From assembly GCA_025093555.1 (NCBI GenBank), contig JAIWNF010000129.1:1-41225 (forward strand): a DNA stretch of 41,225 bases, written 5' to 3'. The notes under the pieces were generated by a model. The model was not told where the DNA came from and made no database searches. It saw only the letters and a list, made by a program, of their open reading frames with translations. A program made the translations under genes and the position numbers. Shown here one piece after another: positions 10,624 through 21,313 of this stretch. The first letter of the stretch is position 1, and each line of letters starts with the position of its first letter. Source of the DNA: Circinella umbellata (lineage: Eukaryota > Mucoromycota > Mucoromycetes > Mucorales > Lichtheimiaceae).

Positions 10624-10839
10624 TTATATCAATCAAATATAATAAAATAAAAGAGACGTTAAAAAGTCAACGAGACCCAAAAGAACAATAATTGAACTGA
10701 AGTTTATTAAAATAAAATATTATCTCTATTAATATGAATCTTATTATTAGTGGGATATATTGATATGTGTATATGTAAGATTTATATTTGTCATGGCCGT
10801 GTGAATTATGAATATAAGATTAATGATATTAAGATTAGA
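10624..10839. repeat. Dispersed repeat A, copy 2 (near-empty site)
   Basis: Uninterrupted copy of the repeat at 271-1551. It shows TTAATA at 10729-10734 where copy 1 holds the 1,059-bp insert, so it documents the pre-insertion state. Confidence 0.85.
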
Positions 10840-11299
10840 GTCCTAGTGATACACACTTCTCCCACTTTTATTGTGGAGCTATACAAGATGGGGTCCCCAC
10901 TATTTAGAGGACCTTGTGGTCTTTGACCTCGGACCTCAACAATGCGTGCAAGAAAGCTCAGCAATTAAATGAGCGACAAAAAAGAAACCCAGCTGCTAGT
11001 GCCAACTATTACTACTTCATATACGAAAACCAAATTGCCTTCAAAAAGCAATTATAAAAACCCTTTTATTATATTGATAACATATAGGAATTCGTATCAT
11101 AAAGGACAAAAAAGGGTGTTAAGTCAAACATTGTGAGGAGTCTCCCCTGAAGATGAGAGAAAAGAAAAATTGCAGAAGCACAACTGATGACATAATAAAA
11201 ATCAGAAATTCATATTTAATCAGACCCTCATAAAAAATTACTGTTACTATTTTATTTATTTATTTTATTACCATACTATTTTTCTTCTCAAAGATATCT
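10840..11299. other. Upstream region of the HMG-box gene
   Basis: No coding frame seen. It holds short palindromes such as GGGGTCCCC near 10889 and T-rich runs just before the ATG at 11300. It may include the promoter of the HMG-box gene. Confidence 0.4.
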
Positions 11300-12186
11300 A
11301 TGAACAACATCATTAACTTGCTTGATATGGATAATGACCACCTTATTGAGGTCTTTCAAAAGGCTTTAGTAATTCTTTCCAAGAATTACGGAGAAAGAAC
11401 TGCTGACGAAGATGAATGGGTCGAAAAGGAGCCAAACCTTTTCTGAATGTTTGAAGGCGATTCCGAGGGTAGTGTCGAACAGCTCAACACTCTCAAATCA
11501 GAGATCAATCGTCTCAAAAGTTTGACACAGTTTACTACTGTATCGACTGGAAGAAACAACCCAAGACTCATTAGCAACTTGAGTGATTCCATGGATCCCG
11601 ATTCGGCGATGAGTATTGAGCTTGCTGCCTTGGAAAGCCGACTTGTCGAGGAATTGAGGGTTGGTCACGCCTAGATAGTGGAGAAGTATGGTAGACAAGT
11701 AGAATCGTTAGAGCCAATTAAGCTGCCGTCTCTTCGTAAGAACACTGGATTGCACACTGGATATGGCGCATATCTTTCTGAGCAGTTCAGTGATCAAGGT
11801 AGTTTTTTTTATATAGTAGTATAGTAGTAGAAGTGTGACCAGTTGTTGGTATGGACTAAGCATATTTGGATACCAGTATCAGTTTATAAGGAAAGAAGAA
11901 TAAAGCAGAGGATGAGACGTTTGGGTCTCGGTATTCAAATAGATAGAAAAAATATATTTCTACTGTACATTATTATTTTTAGAAGAAAAAAAAATTGGGA
12001 AGGAACGGATAGAATGAAAAGAGAGAATGGAATAATTTACATTGATATTAAAAAATGCTTGTTATATTGGTTTTAGACCGGGAGAATCTCAAGAGAGATT
12101 CTAAGCAAATGGGTAACATCATTGCTCGCAAGGCTACAGCTTGGAATGCTCTCACGGTGGAGGAGAAAGCACGTCAGAAAAAGTAG

Positions 12187-12325
12187 GCTGTGTTCCCCAG
12201 TTTTTGTCTGTTCATATCAGTTCTGTGGATTTAGGGTGGAAATTGACCATTCACCTGAAATCCACAGAACGGGTAAGAACCGATGAAAACAGAAGATAAC
12301 AGACGGTAACGTGGGAACCCAGCTG
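12187..12325. repeat. Foldback at the left end of the Transposase_21 element
   Basis: GCTGTGTTCCC at the left and GGGAACCCAGC at the right form an outer stem. TTCTGTGGATTT pairs perfectly with AAATCCACAGAA inside it. This could be a subterminal array of the 8.2-kb element or a separate MITE at its edge. Confidence 0.65.
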
Positions 12326-13229
12326 TAAGCAGAATATTTGGATTTGTCGTTTGGTAGCTCAAAATATATATATACGTATAGCGAAAAAATAAAAACTATT
12401 TCTAAATAATAGTAATAGGTACAAAAAAATGCAATATCATGTAGCAACTATTACTATATATACTCTATTATCTATTTCTATGATGACAAATAATCGTTTT
12501 TATTTACAATCTTTAACAATATATGTATTGTAGTATTTTTTTAATATATTTCTCTTCCCTTGCATGATGGCAATAAATAGTAATAATAATTGTCGATATT
12601 TTTTTATAATACTACTACTACTAATAATATATAGCTATCTATAATTAAAACGCTAGAGTTTTTTTTGTTGTTTATTGTTGTTCGATCAAATGCTTGTATC
12701 GTTGTTTGATTCGTGATCAAGTATATTGCTAATAAAATACATAAAAAGAGTTAAGAAGTTATACATTCCTATACACAGTCCATATGAATGTAGAAAACAA
12801 TCTTGTACTAAGCTTACCTTCGTGGGGTATTATTATTGGTAGTAGTAGTGGGGTTGTTTTGTTGAATAATGCTAACAGTTTTTTAACACATTAGTTACTT
12901 ATGTTTATAGATATCAAGTTGTTGAGATTTAATTTGTATTACGTAACATTACCTTTGTAAAATGGCAATCGTTGCTTTATTTTCAGGAGTAGGCGGCAAT
13001 CTATTGAAAAATACATACAAATATTAGCAACGTTTCACATTGTCTAATCACAAACAACCCTGGTTAATAGCATTCATTATGTTTGTAAAAGATTATCAAT
13101 CATGCTTGTAGTTGATGTAGAAGACGATCCAAGACTTGGGACAGATAAACTATTCGAAAAAAGCATATCATATTAATTTGTCATATTCCTTCATACCTAG
13201 CTTAAAATATCATCTCTTCATAGCATTCC
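12326..13229. other. Non-coding left part of the Transposase_21 element
   Basis: AT-rich with no coding frame of note. It contains simple TA, ACT and GTAGTAGTA runs. Confidence 0.5.
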
Positions 13230-14194
13230 TTACTTTGTAGATAGTTCTTGTAATAAACTTGGTGACTGTGGACTTGACGGTTGTGGTTGTGGACTTGATG
13301 GTTGTGGTTGTGGACTTGCAGCTTCACCAATACTATACGAACTTGTTTTTATAGAAAGAAAATGTTATTTAGATGTTCGAATAATTGATCATGTTATTTG
13401 TAATAAATAATGTATATATACCCTCTGCTTCTTCGCACTGTTTGTTCCTGCTGTCTTCGATTTCCCCAACCTTCAGATAACATATGAAGCGCCGCCCAAT
13501 CTTCTTCACAAAGCCTCAAATCGACAAATGTTCTCTCTAAAACAGCATCCTTAAATGCATCAATGGTAGTTTTTCGTTCATTTTCATTGATGCTCCCCCA
13601 TCCAATCCTAATTTCTTCATCACCCATTCCAAGATCTAGCAGCGTTTCTTGTCCATCATTTGCTAATCTTCGTGATAGCAAATTTAAAGCTAATCTTCTT
13701 TCTTGAATGACGGTGTTATAGATTGCTTCTGCTTGTGAATATGATATATCGGCATTAGTATCATTTTGGATTACTAATTTTATTATATGATCCTTAGTAA
13801 TCTTGGCTTTCACTTATTTTCTCTTTCCTTTGAATACTACAGTTCTTCGAGGTGCCAGGATAATACTCTTTGCAAAATTATCTCTTGCTGTAGATCTTGT
13901 CGATATTGTTGCTAAAGTTGAATTTGTTGATACAGATGCAGCATCAGTTGGTAAGCTTTCAAAGGAGATGGATCTTGTTATATGGTTCATTGAGACTTCT
14001 TTCAGATCGTTAATAGCATTCAATAATTCTTCAGTTTTGTTTTCAAACTCTTGTTTCAATTCCCGAATAGCTCCGGCTAGTTCATTTTGTGCTGTATATA
14101 AAGTTTCTTGATCATGGGCAATATTGGTAACTTGGCGTCTCAATTCTTGTAATTCTTGTTGTACTGATACTTTTACATTTGATTTGGGTGGCAT
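13230..14194 (-). pseudogene. Coiled-coil accessory protein of the Transposase_21 element
   Basis: Starts MPPKSNVKVSVQQEL at 14194. Residues about 8-65 form a coiled coil (LQELRRQVTNIAHDQETL..., AIRELKQEFENKTEELL). An in-frame TAA (13814-13816) breaks the frame after 126 codons. It then continues in the same frame to 13422, is spliced (intron 13342-13421, phase-consistent) and ends with a Pro/Gln/Ser repeat tail encoded at 13230-13341. The block DWAALHMLSEGWGNRR near the C-terminus matches DWIIQYLLRRRWNN in the gene at 16243-17020. It is divergent from the transposase and 235 bp away, like the accessory gene of CACTA elements. It may bind the subterminal repeats; that is inference. Confidence 0.65.
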
Positions 14195-14429
14195 GGTAAA
14201 GCTATATTGAAACCGAAAGCAGATTCAAACTAGTGGTGGCGAGTGGCGAGGAGAAACCATCGCAAAGAAAAAAACAGTGGTGGGAGAAAAACAATGGCAA
14301 TAAAAAAATTTCACAAAGCAGTCACATCAATGGAAGTTCACATCAATGGAAGTTCACATCAATGGAAGTGTTCTCAATTTTTAAAAGAAATTTGTTTGCC
14401 TTTTTTCAACTTGGCAACCTTTGGGCGCC
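14195..14429. promoter_or_regulatory. Divergent intergenic region between accessory gene and transposase
   Basis: This 235-bp gap must contain both promoters. It includes three perfect 16-bp tandem copies of TCACATCAATGGAAGT at 14322-14369, which are good candidates for regulator or transposase sites. Confidence 0.55.
14322..14369 (+). repeat. 16-bp tandem repeat, three copies
   Basis: TCACATCAATGGAAGT is repeated three times without change in the divergent promoter region. Confidence 0.95.
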
Positions 14430-15549
14430 ATGCCCCAGTGCCCGTATTGTAACCTTAGTCCAACAAAAAGGAAGTTTGACGAACATAAGAAGCAATGTTA
14501 CATTAATCGGTATATAGAACCAACCTCCAAAAGATTCAAATCTCATCGTTTATCATCGTCGTCAGCTGCCAGTAGCTCCTCAACTTCATTACAAATATTG
14601 ACACCTGAAGCTGTACAGGCCCAATCTACAACACATACATCTTTTTTTTCTACATCATCTACATCATTGTCCTCACATGTACCAGTAATACAAAGTACAC
14701 AGGTTACCAATAATAACAATTCAATCTCTTCAATTCTTGAGCAGGGAGCTGAACGTAGCTGCTATTTTGACGATGTAGATATTGACCATTATGATTATGG
14801 AGACGACGAGAACCCAACGCAGTACATTAACATGAATGAAAATTATCTTGACCCAAACAATTCAGAAATAGGTGCCGAAACAGATGTTCAATCACTTCTT
14901 AGACGTACAAGCGATGATGCGAAATATATTGATATGAAGAATATTGGTGGTGGTAAGCTTTCATCAAGTGAGCTATTAAGTCTGAAATTGATGCAAGTCA
15001 TCAATAGGTTCCATTTGTCAGATGCTTGTTATGAAGCCTTAGTAGCGTGGGCAAATGATGTTATAACAGTTGTTTCTGGAGATCATGATGGTAAGGTGTT
15101 TTTTAATGTTCCAAGACTAATGATAATTAAATGCTAATATTCTATCACATAGTATCAACAAATGTATTTTTTTATCATATTCTTACACCTTATCGGACCC
15201 AAACCTTACTTAAGTCCCTTTATCTAGTTCAAGAACGGTATTATGACATATGTAGAAAGGGCTGCCATTTATTTATGACAGATGATCTTACAACATGCCC
15301 AAACAACAAATGCAATACTCCTTGGTATCGGGAATCGCGAAATGAAAGTAGCAAAAAAGAATCATTTGCAACTATGTTGTATTTACCGGTGTCCGATCAG
15401 CTAGCTACATTTATTGCCCATTCACATACAAGAAACCTTTTACACAACAAAAAAACATCTTCAGGAGCTCTCGAAAATATGTTCAATGGTTTGGTGATCA
15501 AGGAAAAAAATTGGAGTGATAATGACCTTGTACTTGCACCATAAAAAAA

Positions 15550-15640
15550 GATTTGGACGCATCTGGCCGCATCTGGCCGCACCTGGCCGCACTATGCACT
15601 TGAGGCCAAGTGCGGCCAAGTGCGGCCAGATGCGGCCAAA
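15550..15640. repeat. Left subterminal array of GGCC decamers (foldback)
   Basis: Decamers such as GCATCTGGCC run rightward, then the inverse form AAGTGCGGCC runs back, with a 10-bp period and a short spacer. The whole stretch can fold into a long hairpin. The regular period suggests side-by-side binding of a transposition protein on one face of DNA. Confidence 0.85.
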
Positions 15641-15953
15641 CCCTGTGTGGTACAAAGCGCTCATTCAATCCAGCGTGACACCATTTTTTTAAAACAATAA
15701 ACCCGACAAACTGTCGCTGTTCTAATCAAAGTTTATTATTCATTCAAAAAACATGTATAAATGATTGTATTATACCAAATTATTATCGGTAATTAAACGA
15801 GACGAGTTATAAATGAAGCCTCATAGGAGCTTATTGGTGGCTTATTCTTTTGAATGAATGAATATATAATATTAGGTAATTTTATTAAAATAGTTGAACA
15901 GAGACTACTATGGAACAAACAAAAACTACTAGATAAAGACAAAAACAAAACAT

Positions 15954-16000
15954 CTAACTAACTATCTATCTATCTAACTATCTAACTATCTAACTATCTT
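15954..16000 (+). repeat. CTAT/CTAA microsatellite
   Basis: About ten tetranucleotide units, CTAA or CTAT. Confidence 0.85.
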
Positions 16001-16242
16001 CCAAAAACATGCATAATAAAAATGAGTACTATTAAATATTTTATAATTGTATTACTAGATGTAATGTTATGTTTATTAATATCGAATATTGACGTAGCTA
16101 TGCTCAGTGAAGAATACTTACCTTGTTAGTCAGAGGTAGAGTCGCTAGAGTAAATGAAAAAAAAAGTTAGTAATTCCATTTCTTATATTACTACAGAATA
16201 TGCTATGGTTGAGTCTGACAATAGTACTAAAAAAGCATTTAC

Positions 16243-17020
16243 TTATGAGTTAATTCTACGTCGTTTGTTACTTTCATTCCCTTCGCGACGCCTCTGACTA
16301 GCTCCAACGTTATTCCATCTCCTGCGTAATAGATATTGGATGATCCAATCATTACCATTCAGATCATGAGGAAAGTGAGGTAGTACCTTTTTCACTTCTT
16401 TGACTACCTCGCTGGTGATTGAGTCCTTCAGATCTTTCTGAATGGTACTCAGAGCTGTCCAAGGCGCCTTCTTAATGTCATTGCTGACTTCCGCTTCCTT
16501 GTCCTTGATAATGCATTCAATTGTATATTGAAGCGTTATCAAGCTTTGCTTACCTTGCCCAGCGGAACCATCTATGTCCGTGAGTGCTTGTAAAATAGCC
16601 TTTGGTGACTTTGATTTTGGTTCCAGGAATGATTCTGGTAAAGGTGGAGCAACATCGGATGATGGAGGGGGAGGGCTAGGGTGTGCGACCTATACATGAC
16701 AATAAAGATATTATGTTAATAATAAGAAAGCTGATGTAATGCTATAAGTTTTTGCATTGTCATATAAACTATATCTTGTCCGAGAGTCCTCGAAGCAAAG
16801 TGATTATTTGCTCTCTTTGTTTTGTTGCAGCAAATAATGCGTTTTCAATGCGTTCAAGCCTTTTTTCAGTATCCTCCTTGAACTTGTCAAAATCTTGCTT
16901 GGGACAGTTGAGATCTTCGGAAATCTCGAAGCGGTTAGTTAATGAAACCTGTTCCTGTTGATTAAAGATGTCTTCATCAGAAAACAAATTGTTGAACGAA
17001 GTATTAGTACTCATTGTCAT
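16243..17020 (-). CDS. Accessory protein of the nested element
   Basis: Exon 1 (17020 down to about 16775) encodes MTMSTNTSFNNLFSDED... with a coiled coil (DFDKFKEDTEKRLERIENAL). Exon 2 (16689-16243) encodes a Pro/Ser-rich linker and a C-terminal block, DWIIQYLLRRRWNN, with a basic RRREGNESNKRRR tail. The two blocks are in phase (82 and 148 codons), but the expected donor after AAG reads ATATAG rather than GT, so an in-frame TAG follows unless that site is used. The C-terminal block matches the accessory gene at 13230-14194. This is probably a DNA-binding helper of transposition. It may be spliced unusually, or be a recent pseudogene. Confidence 0.6.
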
Positions 17021-17127
17021 GACAGATGTTGAGAGAAGGAAAAAAGAAAGTTAGTAAAACAAAACTAAGGGAGCGATATAAAAAAAAATAAACACAAGGG
17101 TTGAAAAAAAAATGTTACGAAGTTACT

Positions 17128-17277
17128 CATCTCAATACATATTGCGGTGGTCTAAGTTACCTGTCTGTACTACAATTATTTTAAATATGGTAAGAGCAAA
17201 AAAGTCTGTACCACTAGTAAAAAAAAACGGCTAAGTGCGGCCAAGTGCGGCCAAACCTTGGAATTTTTTTTATGGTG
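17128..17277 (+). repeat. 150-bp right-end repeat, copy 1
   Basis: Nearly identical to 17498-17647, including a complete element end with GGCC decamers and TTTATGGTG. It differs at only a few bases, so the element has two right ends 370 bp apart. Confidence 0.93.
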
Positions 17278-17497
17278 AAGCAATTTTAAGAGCTCCTCTG
17301 TTGTATATGTGCGAGTGGAGTCATCTTGCTCGGTGCTGCTTTTATTATCAAACAATAAATAACCAGATTATATATTTATATATGTTGTTATATTATACAA
17401 CATTTATGAAAAAAAAATACAGGCAATTACATGCTGTTATTGTTTTGTTGCATGGTATGAATAAATTATTTTAAAAGGAAAGAAGAACTGTCGATGC

Positions 17498-17647
17498 CAT
17501 CTCAATACATATTGCGGTGGTCTAAGTTACCTGTCTGTACTACAATTATTATAAATATGGTAAGAGCAAAAAAGTCTGTACCACTAGTAAAAAAAAACGG
17601 CCAAGTGCGGCCAAGTGCGGCCAAACCTCAGAATTTTTTTTATGGTG
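17498..17647 (+). repeat. 150-bp right-end repeat, copy 2 (functional end)
   Basis: This copy forms the junction with the host transposase and is followed by the TG duplication. That makes it the end used in the last insertion. Confidence 0.93.
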
Positions 17648-20159
17648 TGTTTTATATGTTGATGGCTTCCAACCGTTCATTCATAGTGTAGTGTCTATGA
17701 CTATTGTCCATATTGTTATCATGAACCTCCCAGACAATATGCTGTAAGTTGTAATACTATCGACAAGGAGCATCAGCTCGTGAGACTGTATTGTAAAGAT
17801 GCTGACTTTTTATAATTTATTTTTATACAAGTTATAAAGATGAAAATATGATACAAGTAGCTATCATTCCAACAGCGTCTCGTGAGGGTAACCTAGATTC
17901 ATTCCTCGCTCCTCTTGTTCAAGAGATGAAGGAATTGGAAACAGCAGGAATTGACGTAGTATGTGATGATGGAGAACAACGCCACTATAAAGCACACTTG
18001 ATCATGGCTACTGGTGATATCCCAGGTTGTGCATCTCTATGCCATCACAACGGCCATATGTCTTATTTTGGTTAGTATCATTGTAGAACTACAGCAGCAT
18101 TATGTATAGAAAAGTCTTTAACTAAGAACTCCAATTTAGGCTGCCGTATTTGTTTAATTGAAGGATTACGACTTGAAAGCCCAAAATCAAAGGATCGACG
18201 TGATCCAGACACTGGAAATAGTAACGCTCGTGCTGGATTTGGCATGTATTTTCCTGGGAATGAAGAATTGGATCCTATACGTTCTGGACTTGATTTTAAG
18301 ATCGGAGATAAGGTATTTTTTTTGCTGTTTTTTTCTTCTTAACTATTAGTCAAGTATTGAATTTGTACTTTATAGGACCATAACATCAAATCACCAACCC
18401 CGTTCGCTGAATTACAATCATTCTCAGGTGCTTTCTTTTGGGGGCTCGATGAAATGCACTTATTTGGTTGTAACATTAGTCCAAGTATCTTTGGGTGGAT
18501 CACAAACTCAATTTTATGTACTCCATATTTGCTGGACAAAACTCGGAGAACTGCTGTCAGTCATGCAATATCAAGGTCTAGCTCGACATGGCCAGGAACA
18601 TTTGATGGAATGATGAAACGTTTTTTCTTCTTCCTTTTATGTATTCATATGTATACAAATATGTATTTATCCTCTAACCTCTTTAACACATCAATTATTA
18701 TTAGATGTGCTGACTACAGCTAAAAATGCTAGAGCTATTGATTTTATTGATTTACTCGTATATGTTGTTCCTACTATTATAATTGAACAGCTTGAATTGA
18801 CTGATTGTCCTGAAGAGGCAATATTTGCTATTGCATCTCTTGTGAAAGCGTGTTCTTTGTCATTGTCATGGTCCATTACTACAGCAGATATCGAATCCAT
18901 TGAACAGTAAGTAGAAGATAATAGGGAATATTAGTACCATGGAAAAAACACATATACTGACTGATATACAGAGAAATCAAACACTGGCATAGTTTTGCGA
19001 TCAACAAACTTCCACATGATCTTTATACAATTAATTTTCATTATATTCGCCATGTACCTGACATTCTTCGTTTGTATGGACCATTAAGAGGTTTTGGAGC
19101 AAGATGTATGGAGCGAGCTGTCGGCCTCTTTGACAAACTAATTAAATCCACAAAAGTACCAGGTGTTAATGCAGGGAATCAACTAACAATGGTAGCAGCC
19201 AATCGATTTCAAAACAGAACAAACAATCAAGAAATTCTTATAACTGATGATAACAACGATATAGACAACATCAGAAACGATGCTTTTTTTTCTAATGATA
19301 TAAATAATGGGCCGGAACAATTGTGGGGGCCTCATTTGGCCAAGTCATCAACAGACATGTTTTTTGATGCTTATAACTTGATGCGTTACGTTCGCAATTT
19401 TTGGGCTCGCGTATGAAAAATGAAAGCACATTCATTACCTCCTCTGAATAAGGATATCACCATTGGAAAGCGTTTATTTATGAAAAAAACAACATACGAC
19501 TGTAAACTTCTACTTGATTCTGACAAAAATGGGACGTTTTTGAAGCTCAACTTACCAGTCGACAAGAATGCATATCGAGGTATAGGTAGTGAGGATAACA
19601 GTGAGATGAAAACTTTTTTTGGCGAAGCAATTCTTTTCTTTAGCCATTGATACATGTGTAAGTACATAGTAGTAACAATACTTTTTACTTGTCCTTTTTT
19701 TTATTTTTATTAATAACATTATCAAACTATATAGCTGAGACACGGTTGTTATGTTTGGTGAATCTTGATCAAGGAATGCGACTGACAAAATATGGATATC
19801 CTTGTGGAAAGACAGGGCACGGTTCAATTGATCGTTTATATGTTTGTGACGCTTCAGAAATTGTTTGTCCGGTTGGAGTTTTGACGTCAACGAAAGAAAA
19901 TTTATTTTATTATGTGTATGAGGATATGATGAAGGAACCAATTGTTTTAGGAGAAATAAAAAGATTATAAATAAATATAGTGGAATTACACATCAATTCT
20001 TTTTTGAAATCTAGTTAATCTAGATAAACCATACATTCCTTTAGCTACCAGTTTGTATCTGTTAGTGGTTATTGGTGCATGTCATCAATGTAAACAGAGC
20101 GTAAAGATGTTTACAAAAAACAGACATAACTGATGACCACAGGTAATCTCTGTTTACTG

Positions 20160-20367
20160 CTGTTCTCATCTGTGAATCTCTGTTCGGAACAGAAGTTCAC
20201 CAGAAAAGCACAGGGATTCACAGAGTGCGATCTGTTCTCATCTGTGAATCTCTGTTCGGAACAGAAGTTCACCAGAAAAGCACAGGGATTCACAGAGTGC
20301 GATCTGTTCTCATCTGTGAATTTCTGTTCGGAACAGAAGTTTACCAGAAAAGCACAGGGATTCACAG
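20160..20367. repeat. 72-bp tandem repeat, about three copies, at the right end
   Basis: Units start CTGTTCTCATCTGTG at 20160, 20232 and 20304. Each contains CTGTTC-G-GAACAG and the wider inverted pair CTGTGAATC...GATTCACAG, so each can form a cruciform. Because 72 is a multiple of three, both strands show repetitive open frames, which I regard as chance. Confidence 0.95.
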
Positions 20368-21313
20368 TTCGATTTTATTGACGTGAAGAGGTCTTTAAGT
20401 CAAAGGCCAAGGCCTTTAACAAGAAGGAAGGTAAAATCCGACCATTCTCTCTTGAAACAAAGGCTAAGAGATTCAATTTGTTATCAAATTGTCTCTCTGA
20501 TACCTTGAATATGCTTCGAGAAGAATGTGGGGTGGAAAGCATCTGCTTTGTTGCACCAAGTAATACCCAAACCTCTTTGAATCCACCTCAAAGCGGATTT
20601 GGCACACGTAATCCATCATACAGTTGTATAAAAGCAAATGTATCACAGAGCGGATGTGGATTATTCGTGCTAATCACCATGCATTAATTTTCATCTATAT
20701 TTTTTTAGACTGTGGTCATCGATTCTTCAAAATGATGAAGAAAGGCGAGGTAAAATTTACCCCGATCTCCTTCTAACGAGAGTTCCGTTTTCGGATGCTT
20801 CAATTTAACGTAGAAGATCGTCTCGGTAAGTTTGAAAGCGTCTAATTCATATAATTTGTGTATGTGACTATTACAAATATATGCGTTAACATCATAAGTT
20901 TATTAAATACAGCCTCAGCCTCTGCCTCTACCACCATGCCTGCTCCTTCAAATGAGATCCAGACAACCAAGACCCGTCTCCGAGCAACGAAGCAACATGC
21001 CTATAACACATGGTTAAAAAATACAATCTTTGATAAATATAGTAAGTATTAAAAAAGTGATTTTTTATGTAATTATGCTAATAAATTATTTATAGAAAAA
21101 GCTGTCAAGGATGTATATAACCATAATATTGTAGGTGAAAAAATGCAGTGGCAAGATGAGAAGATGTACAAGGAAATTGTATTACAAGGTTGGCCGGAAG
21201 GCATCAAGCGTGAAAGACCCTACAATTTGAACAGTGCACAAAAGCGAAAGCTTGAAGAAAGTTTAGGTAACATTCGCTTTGTTATGTCCCCTAACAAGGC
21301 GCAAAAGCAATAA

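Larger units (their letters stand above)
15537..17647. mobile_element. Nested non-autonomous DNA transposon inside the transposase gene
   Basis: It begins CACCATAAAAAAA and ends TTTTTTTATGGTG, and is flanked by TG at 15535-15536 and 17648-17649. Removing the insert and one TG joins the two transposase exon parts in frame, between DNDLVL and LYVDGF. Subterminal GGCCGCAC-type decamers occur at both ends (15550-15640; 17230-17262; 17600-17632), as in CACTA elements. It carries one leftward gene related to the accessory gene of its host element but no transposase. It therefore probably depends on a relative in trans. Confidence 0.9.
14430..19970 (+). pseudogene. Transposase_21 (Tnp2-like) transposase, interrupted
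   Basis: Starts at ATG 14430 (MPQCPYCNLSPTKRK) with a C2HC-like finger and a Ser/Thr-rich linker. Exons: 14430-15090, 15153-15536, then after a 2.1-kb insert 17650-17743, 17832-18070, 18140-18312, 18376-18619, 18705-18906 and 18972 onward. Phases agree. Family blocks appear in order: GCHLFMTDDLTTCPNNKC; LYVDGFQPF; FLAPLVQEMKEL with ATGDIPG; the zinc pair CRICL; LDEMHLFGCNI; then HYIRHV...YGPLRGFGARCMERAVGL and KVPGVNAGNQL, which resemble the domain that follows the catalytic core in Tnp2 proteins. The enzyme would cut the element ends with a DDE core. An in-frame TGA at 19414, another near 19648, and the inserted element inactivate it. Confidence 0.85.
12188..20367 (+). mobile_element. Transposase_21 (Tnp2/CACTA-like) DNA transposon
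   Basis: This block separates the two halves of the HMG-box gene. It carries a rightward Tnp2-like transposase and a divergent leftward accessory gene. Its ends are CTGTGTTCCC on the left and ...GGGATTCACAG on the right (inverse CTGTGAATCCC), with repeated palindromes just inside both. I could not find an exact target duplication, so each boundary may be off by up to about 15 bp. HMG-gene reading resumes near 20382. Stops in both genes and a nested insertion show that this copy is inactive. Confidence 0.75.
11300..21313 (+). pseudogene. HMG-box-like gene, copy 1, split by a transposon
   Basis: Exons read 11300-11798, 12077-12183, then after an 8.2-kb insertion about 20382-20607, 20709-20825, 20913-21041 and 21096-21313. 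Every junction keeps codon phase, and the exons add up to 432 codons including the stop. An HMG-box-like domain spans the first intron (GYGAYLSEQ, then WNALTVEEKARQKK, then REEVFKSKAKAFNKK). Next comes a conserved block, MLREECGVESICFVA, and a C-terminal block with GWPEGIKRERPYNLN. The same blocks and the same first-intron position (G|AC) occur in the copy at 31948-33712, which proves that the two halves are one gene. In-frame stops at 11444, 11672 and 20774 show that it is dead. HMG boxes bend DNA; the real role is unknown. Confidence 0.8.

Noticed and set aside
10257..10691. 144-codon open frame
   Set aside because: Low-complexity Phe/Leu/Ile product, and it runs into dispersed repeat A, which is non-coding elsewhere.
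13814..13816. Programmed stop-codon readthrough in the accessory gene
   Set aside because: No readthrough context is evident, and other genes of the element also carry random stops, so decay is the simpler reading.
20111..20381. Repetitive open frames on both strands (for example NPCAFLVNFCSEQ repeats)
   Set aside because: A product of a 72-bp tandem repeat whose length is a multiple of three.
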